Below, piece by piece: positions 26,390 through 35,888 of a stretch of DNA of 64,000 nt. The DNA is taken from contig CALXNA010000012.1 of assembly GCA_944389615.1 (NCBI GenBank), positions 1 through 64,000 on the forward strand. Direction: 5' to 3'. This DNA comes from an uncultured Anaerobiospirillum sp. (GTDB lineage Bacteria; Pseudomonadota; Gammaproteobacteria; Enterobacterales; Succinivibrionaceae). Below the pieces are notes generated by a model. That model worked only from the letters and a program-made list of their open reading frames with translations. It had not been told where the DNA came from and did not search any database. The first letter of the stretch is position 1, and each line of letters opens with the position of its first letter. The translations under genes and the position numbers were made by a program.

Positions 26390-27679
26390 CTAGCGGCTAA
26401 AGGTAGGCAGCAGCTCGTAGTCGTAGCCGTGGTACGGGCCGTCGAAGTAGATGTCTTGGGTTAAGGTGACGTTGAACAAGAAGCCGGGGGCCACGGTCAG
26501 GGTGGGCGACACCGTTAGGTTGCGCTCGATGACCGAGGTGATGACGCGCCCTAAGGATTGGCCTAAGCCTTGGCTTAAAGCGCCGTTTAAGGTCAGATGG
26601 CCTTCGGAGTCATAGCTGTCGTTGTCGACGGCCAGCGATACGCCTGCGGTGACACCGCCTAACAGCACAGCATTGGTAAAGAGGCGCCACATGTGGTTAT
26701 CAACCTCGGCCGAGAAGCCTGAGAAGCCATCGAGGCTGGCCCCAGGCATCGAGCCTAAAGACAGGGCCTTGCCGTCAGGGAAGATGACGCGGTTAAAGCC
26801 CAGCATCAGGCGCTGCTGCCCCATCAGTGGGGCTGAGGCATACTGTCCGATGATCTTGGCGCCGCGCGGAATCAGCACATGGCGGCCATAAGGCGTATCA
26901 AAGACATCGCGCGTTACCTGCGCTTGCACTTGGCCCGGCAAGTCCGAGTTCACGCCGCTTAACAAGACGCAAGGGATCAAGACGCCTTGGCGCAGCAAGT
27001 AAGGCGAGCGCACCGTCTCGACTTTCTCCTTGAGTAAAGTGGAGCCTTGGGCCAAACTCTGATAGGCACTGAGGGTGCGCGGTGACATTGGCCCATTGCC
27101 TTGGTTTAAGCCCTTGAGCGCGTTGACGCCCTCTTGGGCCAAGGCCGACTGCAGCGGATCGAGCGCGGCACTACCTTGCGCAAGGCCCGGGGCCACAGCA
27201 TTGCCTTGGGGCGCAGGGGCAGCGACCTTGGGACTGGCAGCATCAACCGCGGTGCTGGCTTTGAGCGCCGTGAGCAGGGCCTGCGCCCGGCTTTGGGCTA
27301 AGGCTTGGCGTGCTTGCTCGGTGGCGCTGACCGGAGCGGGCGCTGGGATCTGCTCGGTGATCTCTTGGTAGCGCTGATAGTCGGCATGGAAGTCGTGGCT
27401 CTCTTGCGGCTTAGTGATCTCAATGATAGGTTGCGGGGTAAAGCGCTCGTCTTCGGCCCCAGCGCGCTCAAGGCGCGCCACCGCCAGCATCGGGCGGATG
27501 CCATCGAGGCGCTCGCGGTCGCTCTGCTCTACCGTTGCAGCGGCGGCATGATCAACTTGGTTTTGCATCATGACCGCGATACCGACCACTAACAGGGCCA
27601 AGAGCACGCCAAAGACGAGCAGTAAGATCAACCGGCCCCGGACGCGCCCGGAGCGCACTACTTGATTGACGCGTTCCAT
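26390..27679 (-). CDS. trbI: TrbI/VirB10-like T4SS core protein
   Basis: 429 residues. Short cytoplasmic start, one membrane helix (RLILLLVFGVLLALLVVGIAV, about 17-37), a Pro/Ala/Gln-rich periplasmic linker, and the C-terminal VirB10 beta-barrel domain from about residue 220: LLRQGVLIPCVLLSGVNSDLPGQVQAQV, FDTPYGRHVLIPRGAKIIGQY, and NVTLTQDIYF. VirB10 spans both membranes as part of the outer core and signals channel opening. ATG 27679 overlaps the trbH stop by one base (TGATG) and has GGAGGAG upstream, so the two are translationally coupled. Confidence 0.94.
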   Translation of the reverse strand: MERVNQVVRSGRVRGRLILLLVFGVLLALLVVGIAVMMQNQVDHAAAATVEQSDRERLDGIRPMLAVARLERAGAEDERFTPQPIIEITKPQESHDFHADYQRYQEITEQIPAPAPVSATEQARQALAQSRAQALLTALKASTAVDAASPKVAAPAPQGNAVAPGLAQGSAALDPLQSALAQEGVNALKGLNQGNGPMSPRTLSAYQSLAQGSTLLKEKVETVRSPYLLRQGVLIPCVLLSGVNSDLPGQVQAQVTRDVFDTPYGRHVLIPRGAKIIGQYASAPLMGQQRLMLGFNRVIFPDGKALSLGSMPGASLDGFSGFSAEVDNHMWRLFTNAVLLGGVTAGVSLAVDNDSYDSEGHLTLNGALSQGLGQSLGRVITSVIERNLTVSPTLTVAPGFLFNVTLTQDIYFDGPYHGYDYELLPTFSR

Positions 27680-28926
27680 CACTCCTCCTTGGCCTGATAT
27701 GGGCCGGTGGCAAAGACCGCACTCTCAGCGCTTGCCCCTTGCGTCCGCGGCGTATCCTTGGTTTGCAGGGCTTGGGTGACGCGCTGGACACTGTTACCGA
27801 GGCTGTGTGCGGCGTTGAGCGAGGCCGAGAGATCGCCCGACTTCACATGGGCGATGCTGTTGTGCGCCGCGGTAGCTGCTGCGGCGATGGTGCCGATGAC
27901 CTGCGGGGCGCGGGCATCGATGCCCCCTAATGCGGTATTGAGCCCGCTTTGGAGCTGCCCCGTGCTCAAGGAGCCGTTAGGTACCATGCGTTGCAGGTTG
28001 ATAAAGCCTGCAGCAAGGCCCGAGCGCTGCGACGCCGCGGCCCGCTGTTGCGACGGCATGCCCAGCTCTTGAGCGCGCGTACTGAGCAGCTGCTCCACGC
28101 TATGCGGTGCCGCAGGCAGAGCTGGCTGAGCACTCGCCTGAGCGCTCTTTTTGGTGGTCAAGATCTCAATGACCTTGCCTTGTGGGGCGCGCTCGTACTC
28201 CTTGGACTGCTGCTGTGCCACCTGCAGCTTGGTACCGGTCGGCAGCTCGATCTTCTTTTTAGGCGCGGTGGTGTTCTGAGGCGCGGTTTTGTTTGAGCTT
28301 GCCTTCTTGGTGTTCTGAGGCTTGGTGGTGGCCTTCTTGGTCGGAGCCTGCTTATTGGTGGCTTGCGGGGCGACCTGCGTCTCACTCAAGAGCTCCAGCT
28401 CTAAGCTCGGCTTATGGAGCAGGCTCAAGTCGTAGAGCGGGGCGCGCGTGGCTTGGATGCTCAGGGCACTAAGCGGCTGCAAGCTCGAGCGCTCGTAGAG
28501 GCGCTGCAGCGTCAGCTCCGCAGTTTTGAGCTCGACCAAGACGTAGGCGTCATCGTCGGGGGTTAAGACGCGCGTGGTAATGTAGGTTGGCTGAAGTCTG
28601 GCGCAGTGCTCACTGCTGGTACAACTTGAGGCGCCACCGTGGCGTAGCGCGGTGGTCAAGGCGCTAAGCTCCGGGCTGATCTCGGGGTTCGGGCTCGCCT
28701 TGAGCGTACCATCTTGCTGCAGGGCGCTGAAGTCAGCAGCACTGACGGGCAAGAAGGTGGTGGTGCCCAGCGCGTAGTAGGCGCCTACGACCGGCATCAG
28801 GTCTTGGTAGAGTGGGGCTAAGGCCAGCTGCGGCGTGGCGCTCTTGGGGGCCCATAAGGCCTCGAGGGATTGGCAGCCGCAGAGGCTGCACAGGGCTAAG
28901 GCAGTACCTAAGATGAGTCCTCTCAT
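27679..28926 (-). CDS. trbH: TrbH-position T4SS lipoprotein
   Basis: 415 residues. ATG 28926 has AGGAGG 5 nt upstream. A lipoprotein signal peptide with lipobox LCGC (cysteine about residue 18) predicts an outer-membrane lipoprotein, which in T4SS outer cores is the VirB7-like partner of VirB9. It lies exactly where RP4 has trbH, also a lipoprotein, but is much longer than the 160 residues of RP4. Residues ~190-260 are a Lys/Thr/Asn/Gln/Ala-rich linker and the C-terminal third is Ala/Ser-rich. The assignment rests on position and lipobox, not on sequence similarity that I can see. Confidence 0.72.
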   Translation of the reverse strand: MRGLILGTALALCSLCGCQSLEALWAPKSATPQLALAPLYQDLMPVVGAYYALGTTTFLPVSAADFSALQQDGTLKASPNPEISPELSALTTALRHGGASSCTSSEHCARLQPTYITTRVLTPDDDAYVLVELKTAELTLQRLYERSSLQPLSALSIQATRAPLYDLSLLHKPSLELELLSETQVAPQATNKQAPTKKATTKPQNTKKASSNKTAPQNTTAPKKKIELPTGTKLQVAQQQSKEYERAPQGKVIEILTTKKSAQASAQPALPAAPHSVEQLLSTRAQELGMPSQQRAAASQRSGLAAGFINLQRMVPNGSLSTGQLQSGLNTALGGIDARAPQVIGTIAAAATAAHNSIAHVKSGDLSASLNAAHSLGNSVQRVTQALQTKDTPRTQGASAESAVFATGPYQAKEE

Positions 28927-28935
28927 CACAACCTC

Positions 28936-29964
28936 CTAAGGTTCCAGCTGGGTCAGTTCGATGTCGGCACGTAAGGCTGAGCTATCGGCGCTGCTGCCTA
29001 AGAGCAGGCGCAGATGGCGCGGAATGCCATCGACGACAAAACTCGAGCCGCTGACGCGGTAGTTGATAAGGCCCATGCCGCTGTCGTTGCCTGAGCCCAT
29101 GGCGTTGCCGCCTTCATTGACCACCACTAAAGCCGGGAGGCTGGAGCCGGTGGCCATGAGCTTGGTGGGCATCTGGACGAAGGTCTGGCGCCCGTCGTTG
29201 AAGACGCGCAGCGGGTAGAGTTCCTCATCGCCTGAGAGCTCGTAGTTGAAGTTAAGCTGCTCGAGCAGCAGCGTGCCCGCAGCTCCAGCTCCGACCGTGG
29301 CGGCCCCGCTCGATTGGGCCTTGCCGGGGCCACCTGCGAAGGCATGGGCCTTGCCGGGGCCAGCTGCGAAGGCATGGGCTTGTTGGGCGCGCGTGAGCTG
29401 GTCTTTGATCTGGTGGTAGCGCTCGAGCGTGGCCTCAGGGTAGATAAAGGCCACCTGCGGCATGAACTCTTGGGCGGTCGACTTTAAGTCGAGGTAGTAG
29501 GTGCGCTTGTCGGTGTAGATGCGCAGGTTGGTGTTAAGTCCGATGTCGGTTGGCTTGAGTGCGATGTGCTCGACGATCGCTCCCTCATGGCCGCTCACCG
29601 AGCGCTCAATGAGCCAGCGCGCGCCATCGCCGATCTTGAGGTCTAAGACGTTCTCGCCCGGCTCCAAGGCGATGTCGCAGACGTGCAACAGTGAGCACAC
29701 CACGGTCGGACGCGACGCGCCGTAGATAAAGCGCACTTCGTTAGGGCCGGTGACCACCGGGCGCGTCGCCGCGGCCTTGGGGCCCTTGGTGGCATTGCTG
29801 CGCTCTAAAGCGTCGAGCACCGCGCGCTCTTGGGGCGTTAACACTTGGCGGGCCGCTTGCTCAGGGCTTAAGGTGAGCAGCTGCGAGAGCGCCTCATCGG
29901 CGCAGGCGCCGTGAGATAAGGCGATGAGTAGCATCGCCGTAAGGACAGACAGTGATTGGTTCAT
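28936..29964 (-). CDS. trbG: TrbG/VirB9-like outer-core T4SS protein
   Basis: 342 residues with a signal peptide (LTAMLLIALSHGACA). Family features: an N-terminal beta domain with NEVRFIYGASRPTVVCSLLHVCDIALEPGE, RWLIERSVSGHEG, HIALKP and LRIYTDKRTYYLDL, then a linker, then a C-terminal domain beginning NFNYELSGD and LYPLRVFNDGRQTFVQMP. VirB9 forms the outer-membrane ring with VirB7 and VirB10. The linker contains a 10-residue duplication (AHAFAGGPGK type). ATG 29964 follows GAGGAGG with 5-nt spacing. Confidence 0.94.
   Translation of the reverse strand: MNQSLSVLTAMLLIALSHGACADEALSQLLTLSPEQAARQVLTPQERAVLDALERSNATKGPKAAATRPVVTGPNEVRFIYGASRPTVVCSLLHVCDIALEPGENVLDLKIGDGARWLIERSVSGHEGAIVEHIALKPTDIGLNTNLRIYTDKRTYYLDLKSTAQEFMPQVAFIYPEATLERYHQIKDQLTRAQQAHAFAAGPGKAHAFAGGPGKAQSSGAATVGAGAAGTLLLEQLNFNYELSGDEELYPLRVFNDGRQTFVQMPTKLMATGSSLPALVVVNEGGNAMGSGNDSGMGLINYRVSGSSFVVDGIPRHLRLLLGSSADSSALRADIELTQLEP
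29316..29375 (-). repeat. 30-bp tandem duplication inside trbG
   Basis: 29316-29345 and 29346-29375 are near-identical and double a decapeptide in the interdomain linker. Confidence 0.9.
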
Positions 29965-30000
29965 AGTAGCCTCCTCTTGGAGCTATGGGCGGCAACCCAG

Positions 30001-31458
30001 TTAGACAATGACGTCGGAGACGACAAATTCGGTGACGACAAGGCCGAGCGGATTGAGCAAGAGCAAGCGCTCAGAGCCTTCGGCTTTGCCGTTGGTGAGC
30101 GTTGGATCCTGCTTAAAGGAGATGAGGGCACGCATGGTGCGCTCATAACCGTCATCAGGACGCTTGACCGTGGTGTCAGCCGCACCGGCGTGACTGCACT
30201 CGCGCCAGTCGATTTGCACGGTGTGCTCACCGGTGGCGATGACATTGAGGATGTCGACGCTCACGGCGTAGGGAGCGCGATTGCTCAGCGGGTTGTGGGC
30301 GTTGAAGTAGGCATCAAGGTCAAAGAAGACCTTGGAGCCGGGCGCGACCATGGCGTAGGCATTGGTCATGAGCTCGCGCTGCATCGTCTTGTCAGGCGTG
30401 ACCATGCGCACGTTGCGCACAAAGTCCGAGAGCTCGGCGGCGATGAGCGAGGGCGTCAGCGCCTCCGAGGCCGGGGTGAGCAGGCCGCGATTTAACACCA
30501 CGCCGTGGCGATCGACGGTCACGACATAGGGCTGCAGCGCCGGGCGGTTGCTCTGTGCGAGCAAGGCCGCAAGGCAAACAAAGGCCAAAGCCAAGGAGCC
30601 AAAGCTAAACAGGGCCCAGCTCAGGTGCGAGCGCAGGCCATTTAGCATGACCTCACTGCGCTTGAGCCCTAAGCTCTTGCTTAGGCTCATGTCCTCTAAA
30701 GCCGCAGCGCGGGCTTGGCGTGCCAGTACCTCATCACCGGCCGCGATGGGATCGTCCGCGCCGAACGGGGGCAGGGGCTCAGGCAGTGGCTGCGGCCGAG
30801 GCTCAGGTAGTGGCTCCGGCCGCGGTTCGGGCAGAGCCTCAGACAGAGGGGCGGGCAGCGCGGTCGCCGGATCAGAAGTGGCATGGTGCCGGTGGGGCAA
30901 GTAGGCCTTGAGGCGCTGCCACAGATTCAGGCGTGGTGGCTCAGCGGCTGCGGCATCGAGCGCGTTTAAGATGGCGCTTTCTTGGCGCGGGTCGGGTTCA
31001 GGGCCAATGATGTCTTGGTCGGTGAGGTGTGGCCCGGAGGCGGCGCGCCGGGCGTCGCTGATGGGATCGCCTAAAGTAAACTCCTCAGCCCAGAGGCTGA
31101 TTTCTTGGGTGGTGGTGGAAGTTGAGGTGGAGGTGCGCGCCACGATGCGCTCGCGCCGGTTTGGGGCGCCGTAGGCACCTTGGCTCATGTCAGGTTGGGA
31201 GGCCATGAAATCATCTCCTTGTAAGAGGCGTTGCAGCTCCGGGGACGGCTCGGGGGCGGGCGCCGTGACGGGAGCTGGGGTCAGCTCATCGAGTTCGGCG
31301 TCCATGAGCGCCAGCTCGGCTTCGCGCGCGACGGCACGGGCCGCTGCGGCCGGTTCAAGTGCGACAGCGCGGGCGGCAGCCGCCGTGGGGACGGTCGCGT
31401 TTGCGGCTGGTGCTGGGGCGCCTGCAGCTGAAGTGTTTGGTTTAGGTGCTTGATTCAT
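30001..31458 (-). CDS. trbF: TrbF/VirB8-like T4SS protein with long N-terminal extension
   Basis: 485 residues from ATG 31458, chosen because AAGGAGG lies 5 nt upstream; the frame is open further but overlaps trbE. The VirB8 part is C-terminal: one membrane helix (SWALFSFGSLALAFVCLAALLA, about 280-302) and the periplasmic domain (QPYVVTVDRHG..., ISFKQDPTL, NPLGLVVTEFVVS). RP4 TrbF has roughly 35 residues before the helix; here there are about 280, rich in Ala, Pro, Glu and Thr with a PEPLPEPRPQ repeat. That cytoplasmic extension is unusual. VirB8 is an assembly factor contacting most other subunits. Confidence 0.92.
   Translation of the reverse strand: MNQAPKPNTSAAGAPAPAANATVPTAAAARAVALEPAAAARAVAREAELALMDAELDELTPAPVTAPAPEPSPELQRLLQGDDFMASQPDMSQGAYGAPNRRERIVARTSTSTSTTTQEISLWAEEFTLGDPISDARRAASGPHLTDQDIIGPEPDPRQESAILNALDAAAAEPPRLNLWQRLKAYLPHRHHATSDPATALPAPLSEALPEPRPEPLPEPRPQPLPEPLPPFGADDPIAAGDEVLARQARAAALEDMSLSKSLGLKRSEVMLNGLRSHLSWALFSFGSLALAFVCLAALLAQSNRPALQPYVVTVDRHGVVLNRGLLTPASEALTPSLIAAELSDFVRNVRMVTPDKTMQRELMTNAYAMVAPGSKVFFDLDAYFNAHNPLSNRAPYAVSVDILNVIATGEHTVQIDWRECSHAGAADTTVKRPDDGYERTMRALISFKQDPTLTNGKAEGSERLLLLNPLGLVVTEFVVSDVIV
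30776..30823 (-). repeat. 24-bp tandem repeat in trbF extension
   Basis: Two imperfect 24-bp units (30776-30799, 30800-30823) encode the Pro-Glu-Leu-Arg repeat of the TrbF N-terminal region. Confidence 0.75.
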
Positions 31459-31468
31459 ATGTGCCTCC

Positions 31469-34129
31469 TTAAGCAGCTTGCGGGGCGTGCAGCTGACAGT
31501 AGAAGAAGGGGCCGTAGTGGGCGTAGAGCTCGTCGACGCGGGCGCAATTGTGGTCACCGGCAATCGAGAGGAGATCGAGCTCATGGGGCGGCAAAATCAG
31601 GTTGACCATGATGCGTTCGGCGCCCTTGGTGAAGTAGTAGTCGCGCTTCGGCGTGGCGTGCACCAAGGCCTCAATCTCGGCTGCGCTCAGGCCCATGGTG
31701 AGGTAGGCGTCCTTTAAGGCGGCGCTTGCGGCATCGCAATTGGCGAGGAAAAAGCGGGTCTTGGCGCAGTCGAGCAGGTTTTCAAAGAAGCTCGATTGCT
31801 TTAAGTCCGCTAAGCTCTGCGTGGCCAAGATCACGGCGACGTTGAACTTGCGCAGGGTCTTAAACCACTTGAGCAGCTCGTCGGCAAAGACCTTGTCCTG
31901 CAGCATGAGCCACGCTTCGTCTAAGACGATGGCAGCTGGGCGCCCATCAAACTGCTGCTCGATGAGGTGGAAGATCTGCTTTAACACCGGCACAGCAAAG
32001 GCCGGGGAGCTCTCGAAGATTTCGGCGCACTCAAAGGTGGTCAGGGCGTGCTCGCCGATGGCGAGGTTGCTTGAGCCATCGAGCAGCGCGCTGCGGGTTG
32101 CGCCTATTTGAGCCCCTATTTGGGCCCCCATTTGGGCGCCGAGGTGGCTGCTCGGGGCTGCGGCCTTGCTGTCTGCGACCAAGTGAGCCGAGAGGGACTT
32201 GAGGTTGCCGCCCATGCTGGTGTACGGGGCCAAGGCGGTGCGGATCTGACTCATCTGGGTGGTGATGTAAAACTCGCTTAAGGAGCGCTGATGCTTAGGT
32301 TGGCTTGAGAGCAAGTTGACGCAGGTGATGATCTCATTGCGCATCTCCGGGGTGATGGTGACCTGACTTAAGCGCAGCAAGGTCTCGATGAAGTCGACCG
32401 CATAGTCGCGCTCTAAGTCGGTCTCTAAGTGATAGAGTGGGCACAGCTGCGCCTTCTCGTTGCTGAAGGTCAAATGGGTGCCGCCCAAGGCGCGGGTTAA
32501 GGCGTAAAAGGAGTAGCCCTTATCAAAGGCAAAGACGCGCATGCCCTGATAGCGCAGGAGGTTGAGCATCAGCTCGCCCAAGAGCACTGACTTGCCTGAG
32601 CCGGTTGGGCCAATCACCAAGGTGTGGCCGAGATCGTGGGCGTGCAGATTGAGCAGGTAGTTGCTCGCGCCCTTGACGCGCACTTGCATCAGGGGCGAGC
32701 GCGTGGTGCCCATGAGCGGGTTCGGGCACTTGTTTTCGCCTAAGAGCGGCAGCTGCAGCGGCAGCAGGTCTAAGAGCACGTCCTGCGAGACGATCGGGCG
32801 GCGCAGGTTCTCGTAGTAGTGGCCGGGCAGACTGCCTAAGAAGGCGTCGGTGGCGTTGATGGACTCAACGCGCCCGATGAGGCCGGTGCGCTCAATGGCC
32901 TGCAGCGCTAAACGCGTGTACTGGGCTAAGACCTTGGGATCATCATGGTAGATGAGGATGTTGGCGCAATAGGCCCCGAAGACTACTTCGTTGTTGTCGA
33001 GGGCGCGCTTGGCCTTGTCTAAGTCAGCGATTTGATCCAAGGCGTTTTGGTTGAGGCGAGCCTCGGGCAGGTTAAAGAGTTGGGCAAAGAGACCCTTGCT
33101 CTTTTGGGCCCAGAAGCGGCGGTACTTGCTGAGCAAGAAGTTACTCTTGAGCTGGTCAAAGTAGATAAAGCGCGTGTTGAGGCGATATGGGAACGGCAGG
33201 AGGCCTAAGGCGTGGACAAAGCCGGGCTCGCTCATCTGCGGCAGGCCCTCAAGGGCGATCACGCTGATGTAGTTTGAGCCCATCTTAGGCATAAAGCCGT
33301 GGATGAAGTCTTGGTTGCCAAGCAGGGCGTCGAGGTACATCGGTACCTGCGGGGCGCGTACCTTCTGGTAGTGGCCGCTTAAGCACTCTTGGATGTGGCT
33401 TAAACCGGCGTGGTAGTAGAAGCCGCCTTGGGCGCAGTACTCGCGCCCTAATGGCTTGACTTTAAAGCACAGCTCCAAGGTCGCAAGCACCGAGGCGCAG
33501 GCGAGCTCAAACTCGTGGACTAAAGCACGGCTGGCGCGCGTGTCACTGTCGCTGCTCTGCTCGGCATCTTGGGCGAGATCTGGGTCAGGCTTGGTGATGA
33601 GTTGCTCTAAGTGTTGGGCCTTATGGTCGGTGCCCAAGTAGGTGATGGTGAGCACTAAGCGCGAGCGCAGCGCTTGGTGGCGGGCGCAGTAGAGCACTCG
33701 CTCGTCTTCAATTCGTTGCAGCACCTGATGCGTCTCCGCGCCTTGGCCTTTTAAGATACCAGCATCGGACTCAAGCTCGGGGTAGTAGGCCTCGTCGCTG
33801 CTGCGGATCAGGTCGACATGGACGCAATAGTTGCCGACGAGCTTGAGCAGGGCCTTTTGGGCCAGTTCATAGGTGAGGTTGATCTGCGCCTCGGACATCA
33901 GGCTAAAGTCAGGCGGCGTGAGCTCATAGAGCGCCATCAGACCGCCTGATTTGAGCACAATGACGTGGTCATTGGCTTGGGTGGCGTAATCGAGCAGATC
34001 GCAGGTGGCGGGCAGATCTGGGCAGGGATTAGACCAAAGCCCCGTGCGCTTGACGGTCAGCACGATCCCGACGACACAGGCGCCGCCCAAGGCGAGGCAC
34101 AGGCCATAAAGAAGGGTCAAGGAAGTCAT
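31469..34129 (-). CDS. trbE: TrbE/VirB4-like T4SS ATPase
   Basis: 886 residues from ATG 34129 (an in-frame TTG lies at 34180). The N-terminus carries a membrane helix (TLLYGLCLALGGACVVGIVLTV), as in VirB3-VirB4 contacts of TrbE. The N-terminal CagE/TrbE/VirB domain is followed by the ATPase: Walker A GPTGSGKSVLL near residue 505, Walker B AIVLDEAW, and the arginine/glutamine motif ILATQSLADL. It powers pilus assembly and substrate transfer. A short GAQ-type 4-residue repeat occurs between the motifs. The 80-bp gap before it contains a strong hairpin, and no proper ribosome binding site directly precedes ATG 34129, unlike all its neighbours. Confidence 0.95.
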   Translation of the reverse strand: MTSLTLLYGLCLALGGACVVGIVLTVKRTGLWSNPCPDLPATCDLLDYATQANDHVIVLKSGGLMALYELTPPDFSLMSEAQINLTYELAQKALLKLVGNYCVHVDLIRSSDEAYYPELESDAGILKGQGAETHQVLQRIEDERVLYCARHQALRSRLVLTITYLGTDHKAQHLEQLITKPDPDLAQDAEQSSDSDTRASRALVHEFELACASVLATLELCFKVKPLGREYCAQGGFYYHAGLSHIQECLSGHYQKVRAPQVPMYLDALLGNQDFIHGFMPKMGSNYISVIALEGLPQMSEPGFVHALGLLPFPYRLNTRFIYFDQLKSNFLLSKYRRFWAQKSKGLFAQLFNLPEARLNQNALDQIADLDKAKRALDNNEVVFGAYCANILIYHDDPKVLAQYTRLALQAIERTGLIGRVESINATDAFLGSLPGHYYENLRRPIVSQDVLLDLLPLQLPLLGENKCPNPLMGTTRSPLMQVRVKGASNYLLNLHAHDLGHTLVIGPTGSGKSVLLGELMLNLLRYQGMRVFAFDKGYSFYALTRALGGTHLTFSNEKAQLCPLYHLETDLERDYAVDFIETLLRLSQVTITPEMRNEIITCVNLLSSQPKHQRSLSEFYITTQMSQIRTALAPYTSMGGNLKSLSAHLVADSKAAAPSSHLGAQMGAQIGAQIGATRSALLDGSSNLAIGEHALTTFECAEIFESSPAFAVPVLKQIFHLIEQQFDGRPAAIVLDEAWLMLQDKVFADELLKWFKTLRKFNVAVILATQSLADLKQSSFFENLLDCAKTRFFLANCDAASAALKDAYLTMGLSAAEIEALVHATPKRDYYFTKGAERIMVNLILPPHELDLLSIAGDHNCARVDELYAHYGPFFYCQLHAPQAA
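32103..32138 (-). repeat. 12-bp tandem repeat inside trbE, three copies
   Basis: Three 12-bp units (32103, 32115, 32127) encode the tetrapeptide repeat GAQ(I/M) of TrbE between its ATPase motifs. Confidence 0.85.
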
Positions 34130-34144
34130 CGCAATCCGGCGAAA

Positions 34145-34164
34145 GCTCCGAGGATTCTCGGAGC
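34145..34164 (-). promoter_or_regulatory. Hairpin in front of trbE
   Basis: GCTCCGAG and CTCGGAGC pair perfectly over 8 bp around a 4-base loop, ending 15 nt before ATG 34129. A GGAGG lies on the far side of the hairpin, so the ribosome binding site and start are separated by the structure. It could lower or time VirB4-type ATPase synthesis. Confidence 0.55.
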
Positions 34165-34210
34165 GGTACGCCGCCTCCAATCAAGTAAACTAAGCGCTTA
34201 CCTAGCTCGG

Positions 34211-34870
34211 CTAATAGTACTTAGTCGGCGTGTAGGTGATGCGGGCTTGCGCTTGGTAAAAGTGCTGGTAATGCAGCTGGCGGATGAAGACATGGCGCAG
34301 CAGCAAGTCGCGTTTGCCCATTTGGTGGAGCCCCAAGAACAAGAGGAGCGCCACCGGGGTGGTGACCGCGAAGACCACCATGCTGTGGGATAAGAAGATC
34401 AAAGTGGCCGCAATCAAAAGGTTGATTAAAAACAGCTCCCGGTCGCAGCCCAGCATTTGCGAGCTATTGCCCAGCGCGTGGTAGATCCGGTGCTGGGGCA
34501 GGTTGCTCTTGACGCCCTTGAGGGCCGCGCTCGGGCCCAAACCCTCGCCCTGCGGCGCGGTCTTGGTCTCGGGGGCGCGGGGCGCTTCGGCTTCAGCCGG
34601 AGCCTCGGCGGCGGCAGGAGTCTCGGTGGCGACCGGAGTCTCCGCCTCTGCCTCCGCTTCGTCCTTGGCCGCCCCCGCCGTCAGGGCTGGGGTCTTGGCC
34701 GCGCTCAGCGCGGCGGCCGTGGGGTCAGGGTTACCTCCGGGAGCAGCTGCAGGTGCAGGTTGAGCTGCCACAGGGGGCGTTGCTGGGCGGGGCGCGGCAG
34801 GCTGGGCGGTGTCAGGTACAGCCACACCGTGTGCGCGGGCGATGAGCTGGGAGATAAAACGCAGTGCCAT
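34211..34870 (-). CDS. trbD: TrbD/VirB3-like T4SS protein with low-complexity N-terminus
   Basis: 219 residues; RP4 TrbD has about 100. The VirB3 part is the C-terminal hundred residues: IYHALGNSSQMLGCDRELFL, a hydrophobic pair (LINLLIAATLIFLS and VVFAVTTPVALLLFLGL), then the charged GKRDLLLRHVFIRQLHY and a Tyr-rich tail. VirB3 is a small inner-membrane partner of VirB4, whose gene follows. The first ~115 residues are an Ala/Pro/Glu/Thr-rich extension without counterpart. ATG 34870 follows AGGAGGAGGGG. Confidence 0.88.
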   Translation of the reverse strand: MALRFISQLIARAHGVAVPDTAQPAAPRPATPPVAAQPAPAAAPGGNPDPTAAALSAAKTPALTAGAAKDEAEAEAETPVATETPAAAEAPAEAEAPRAPETKTAPQGEGLGPSAALKGVKSNLPQHRIYHALGNSSQMLGCDRELFLINLLIAATLIFLSHSMVVFAVTTPVALLLFLGLHQMGKRDLLLRHVFIRQLHYQHFYQAQARITYTPTKYY

Positions 34871-34887
34871 GACACTTGCCCCTCCTC

Positions 34888-35805
34888 CTAACGCTGGGCC
34901 AAGCTCTGGCCGTGTGGGATGTACTCGCTGCTCTCGAGCTCATCGACTAAGAGTGCGCCCTCAAAACCTTCCTGCTCCAAGGTGCGAGCGACCTCGTGCC
35001 ACGGTACCGTCTGGTAGCTATCAAAGCTCGGTTGGTCTAAGACATACAGAGCCATGATCTCTGGGGTGAAGACAGTCGCGCGCTGCTGCTTTAAGGTGTG
35101 CGCTGGATCGGTCTGCTCCTTCCCTACGACTGCAGTCGTTTCCGTTTCAGGCAGAGGGATCGCTGCACCGTTGAAGAAGTTGGTCATGAGCGAGTTGGCG
35201 CCGATGAGCAAGGTCATCACTAAGACGATGTAGACCATGGTTCGGGCAAAGCCGCGGATTTCACCACCGCCTAGGATCAAGGTGATGCCGCTCACTACGA
35301 TGCCGATAAGCGAGATGGCGAAGGCGACAGGCCCGGTCAGGGACTTCTGGAAGTCCGAGAGCCACGACTCATACGGCAAGGTGGTGCCGGTACCGGTATC
35401 CGCGGCTAACGCCGGGTTAAGGTAGAGGCCGACCAAGAACAGCACCATGAGCACGGCGCTGATGAGGCTCAGGCGCATCAGCCACGGCAGGTGTGCCGCG
35501 CAGCGATTGAGCAAGCGGGTACCCAGTGGAGCCTTCTCGGCAGGAGCGCAGTCGAACGGGTCGATGCTCCAGCCCGCCTCACGGGCGGCCTTAATGCAGA
35601 CTGCTTCGTGCGCGCTGGCAAAAGGCTCATACTCGTAGTGGGTGATCATGGCTTCTTGGGTGAAGTTCTGAGTCCACGGCTGAGGCTCCTCGGGGCTTAA
35701 GGTGCAGCCCAAGACTTGGTCGCGTAACCAAGTCTGTTCCAAGGCCCATGGCAGCTCCGGGCTGTCAGTGTGCCGCTCGGCGGCGTTGAGGGTTAAGGTA
35801 GTCAT
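34888..35805 (-). CDS. trbC: TrbC/VirB2-like prepilin embedded in a larger protein
   Basis: 305 residues from ATG 35805 (AGAGGT 5-6 nt upstream). The pilin core is in the middle: an Ala-Ala-cleavable segment ([14 protein letters not shown]), [59 protein letters not shown]4 TrbC is a 145-residue precursor cut to a small cyclic pilin. Here about 105 residues precede the leader-like helix and about 80 charged residues follow the pilin core, so extensive processing or a different assembly state must be assumed. The ends show no recognisable domain. Gene order places it between trbB and trbD as in RP4. Confidence 0.85.
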   Translation of the reverse strand: MTTLTLNAAERHTDSPELPWALEQTWLRDQVLGCTLSPEEPQPWTQNFTQEAMITHYEYEPFASAHEAVCIKAAREAGWSIDPFDCAPAEKAPLGTRLLNRCAAHLPWLMRLSLISAVLMVLFLVGLYLNPALAADTGTGTTLPYESWLSDFQKSLTGPVAFAISLIGIVVSGITLILGGGEIRGFARTMVYIVLVMTLLIGANSLMTNFFNGAAIPLPETETTAVVGKEQTDPAHTLKQQRATVFTPEIMALYVLDQPSFDSYQTVPWHEVARTLEQEGFEGALLVDELESSEYIPHGQSLAQR

Positions 35806-35888
35806 AACAGTACCTCTGGTTAAAGCACCCACTAGGGGCAAATTCGGTTGATGGAGGTTCCGCTAGTCCTGCGGGCTAAGCCAGCGGG

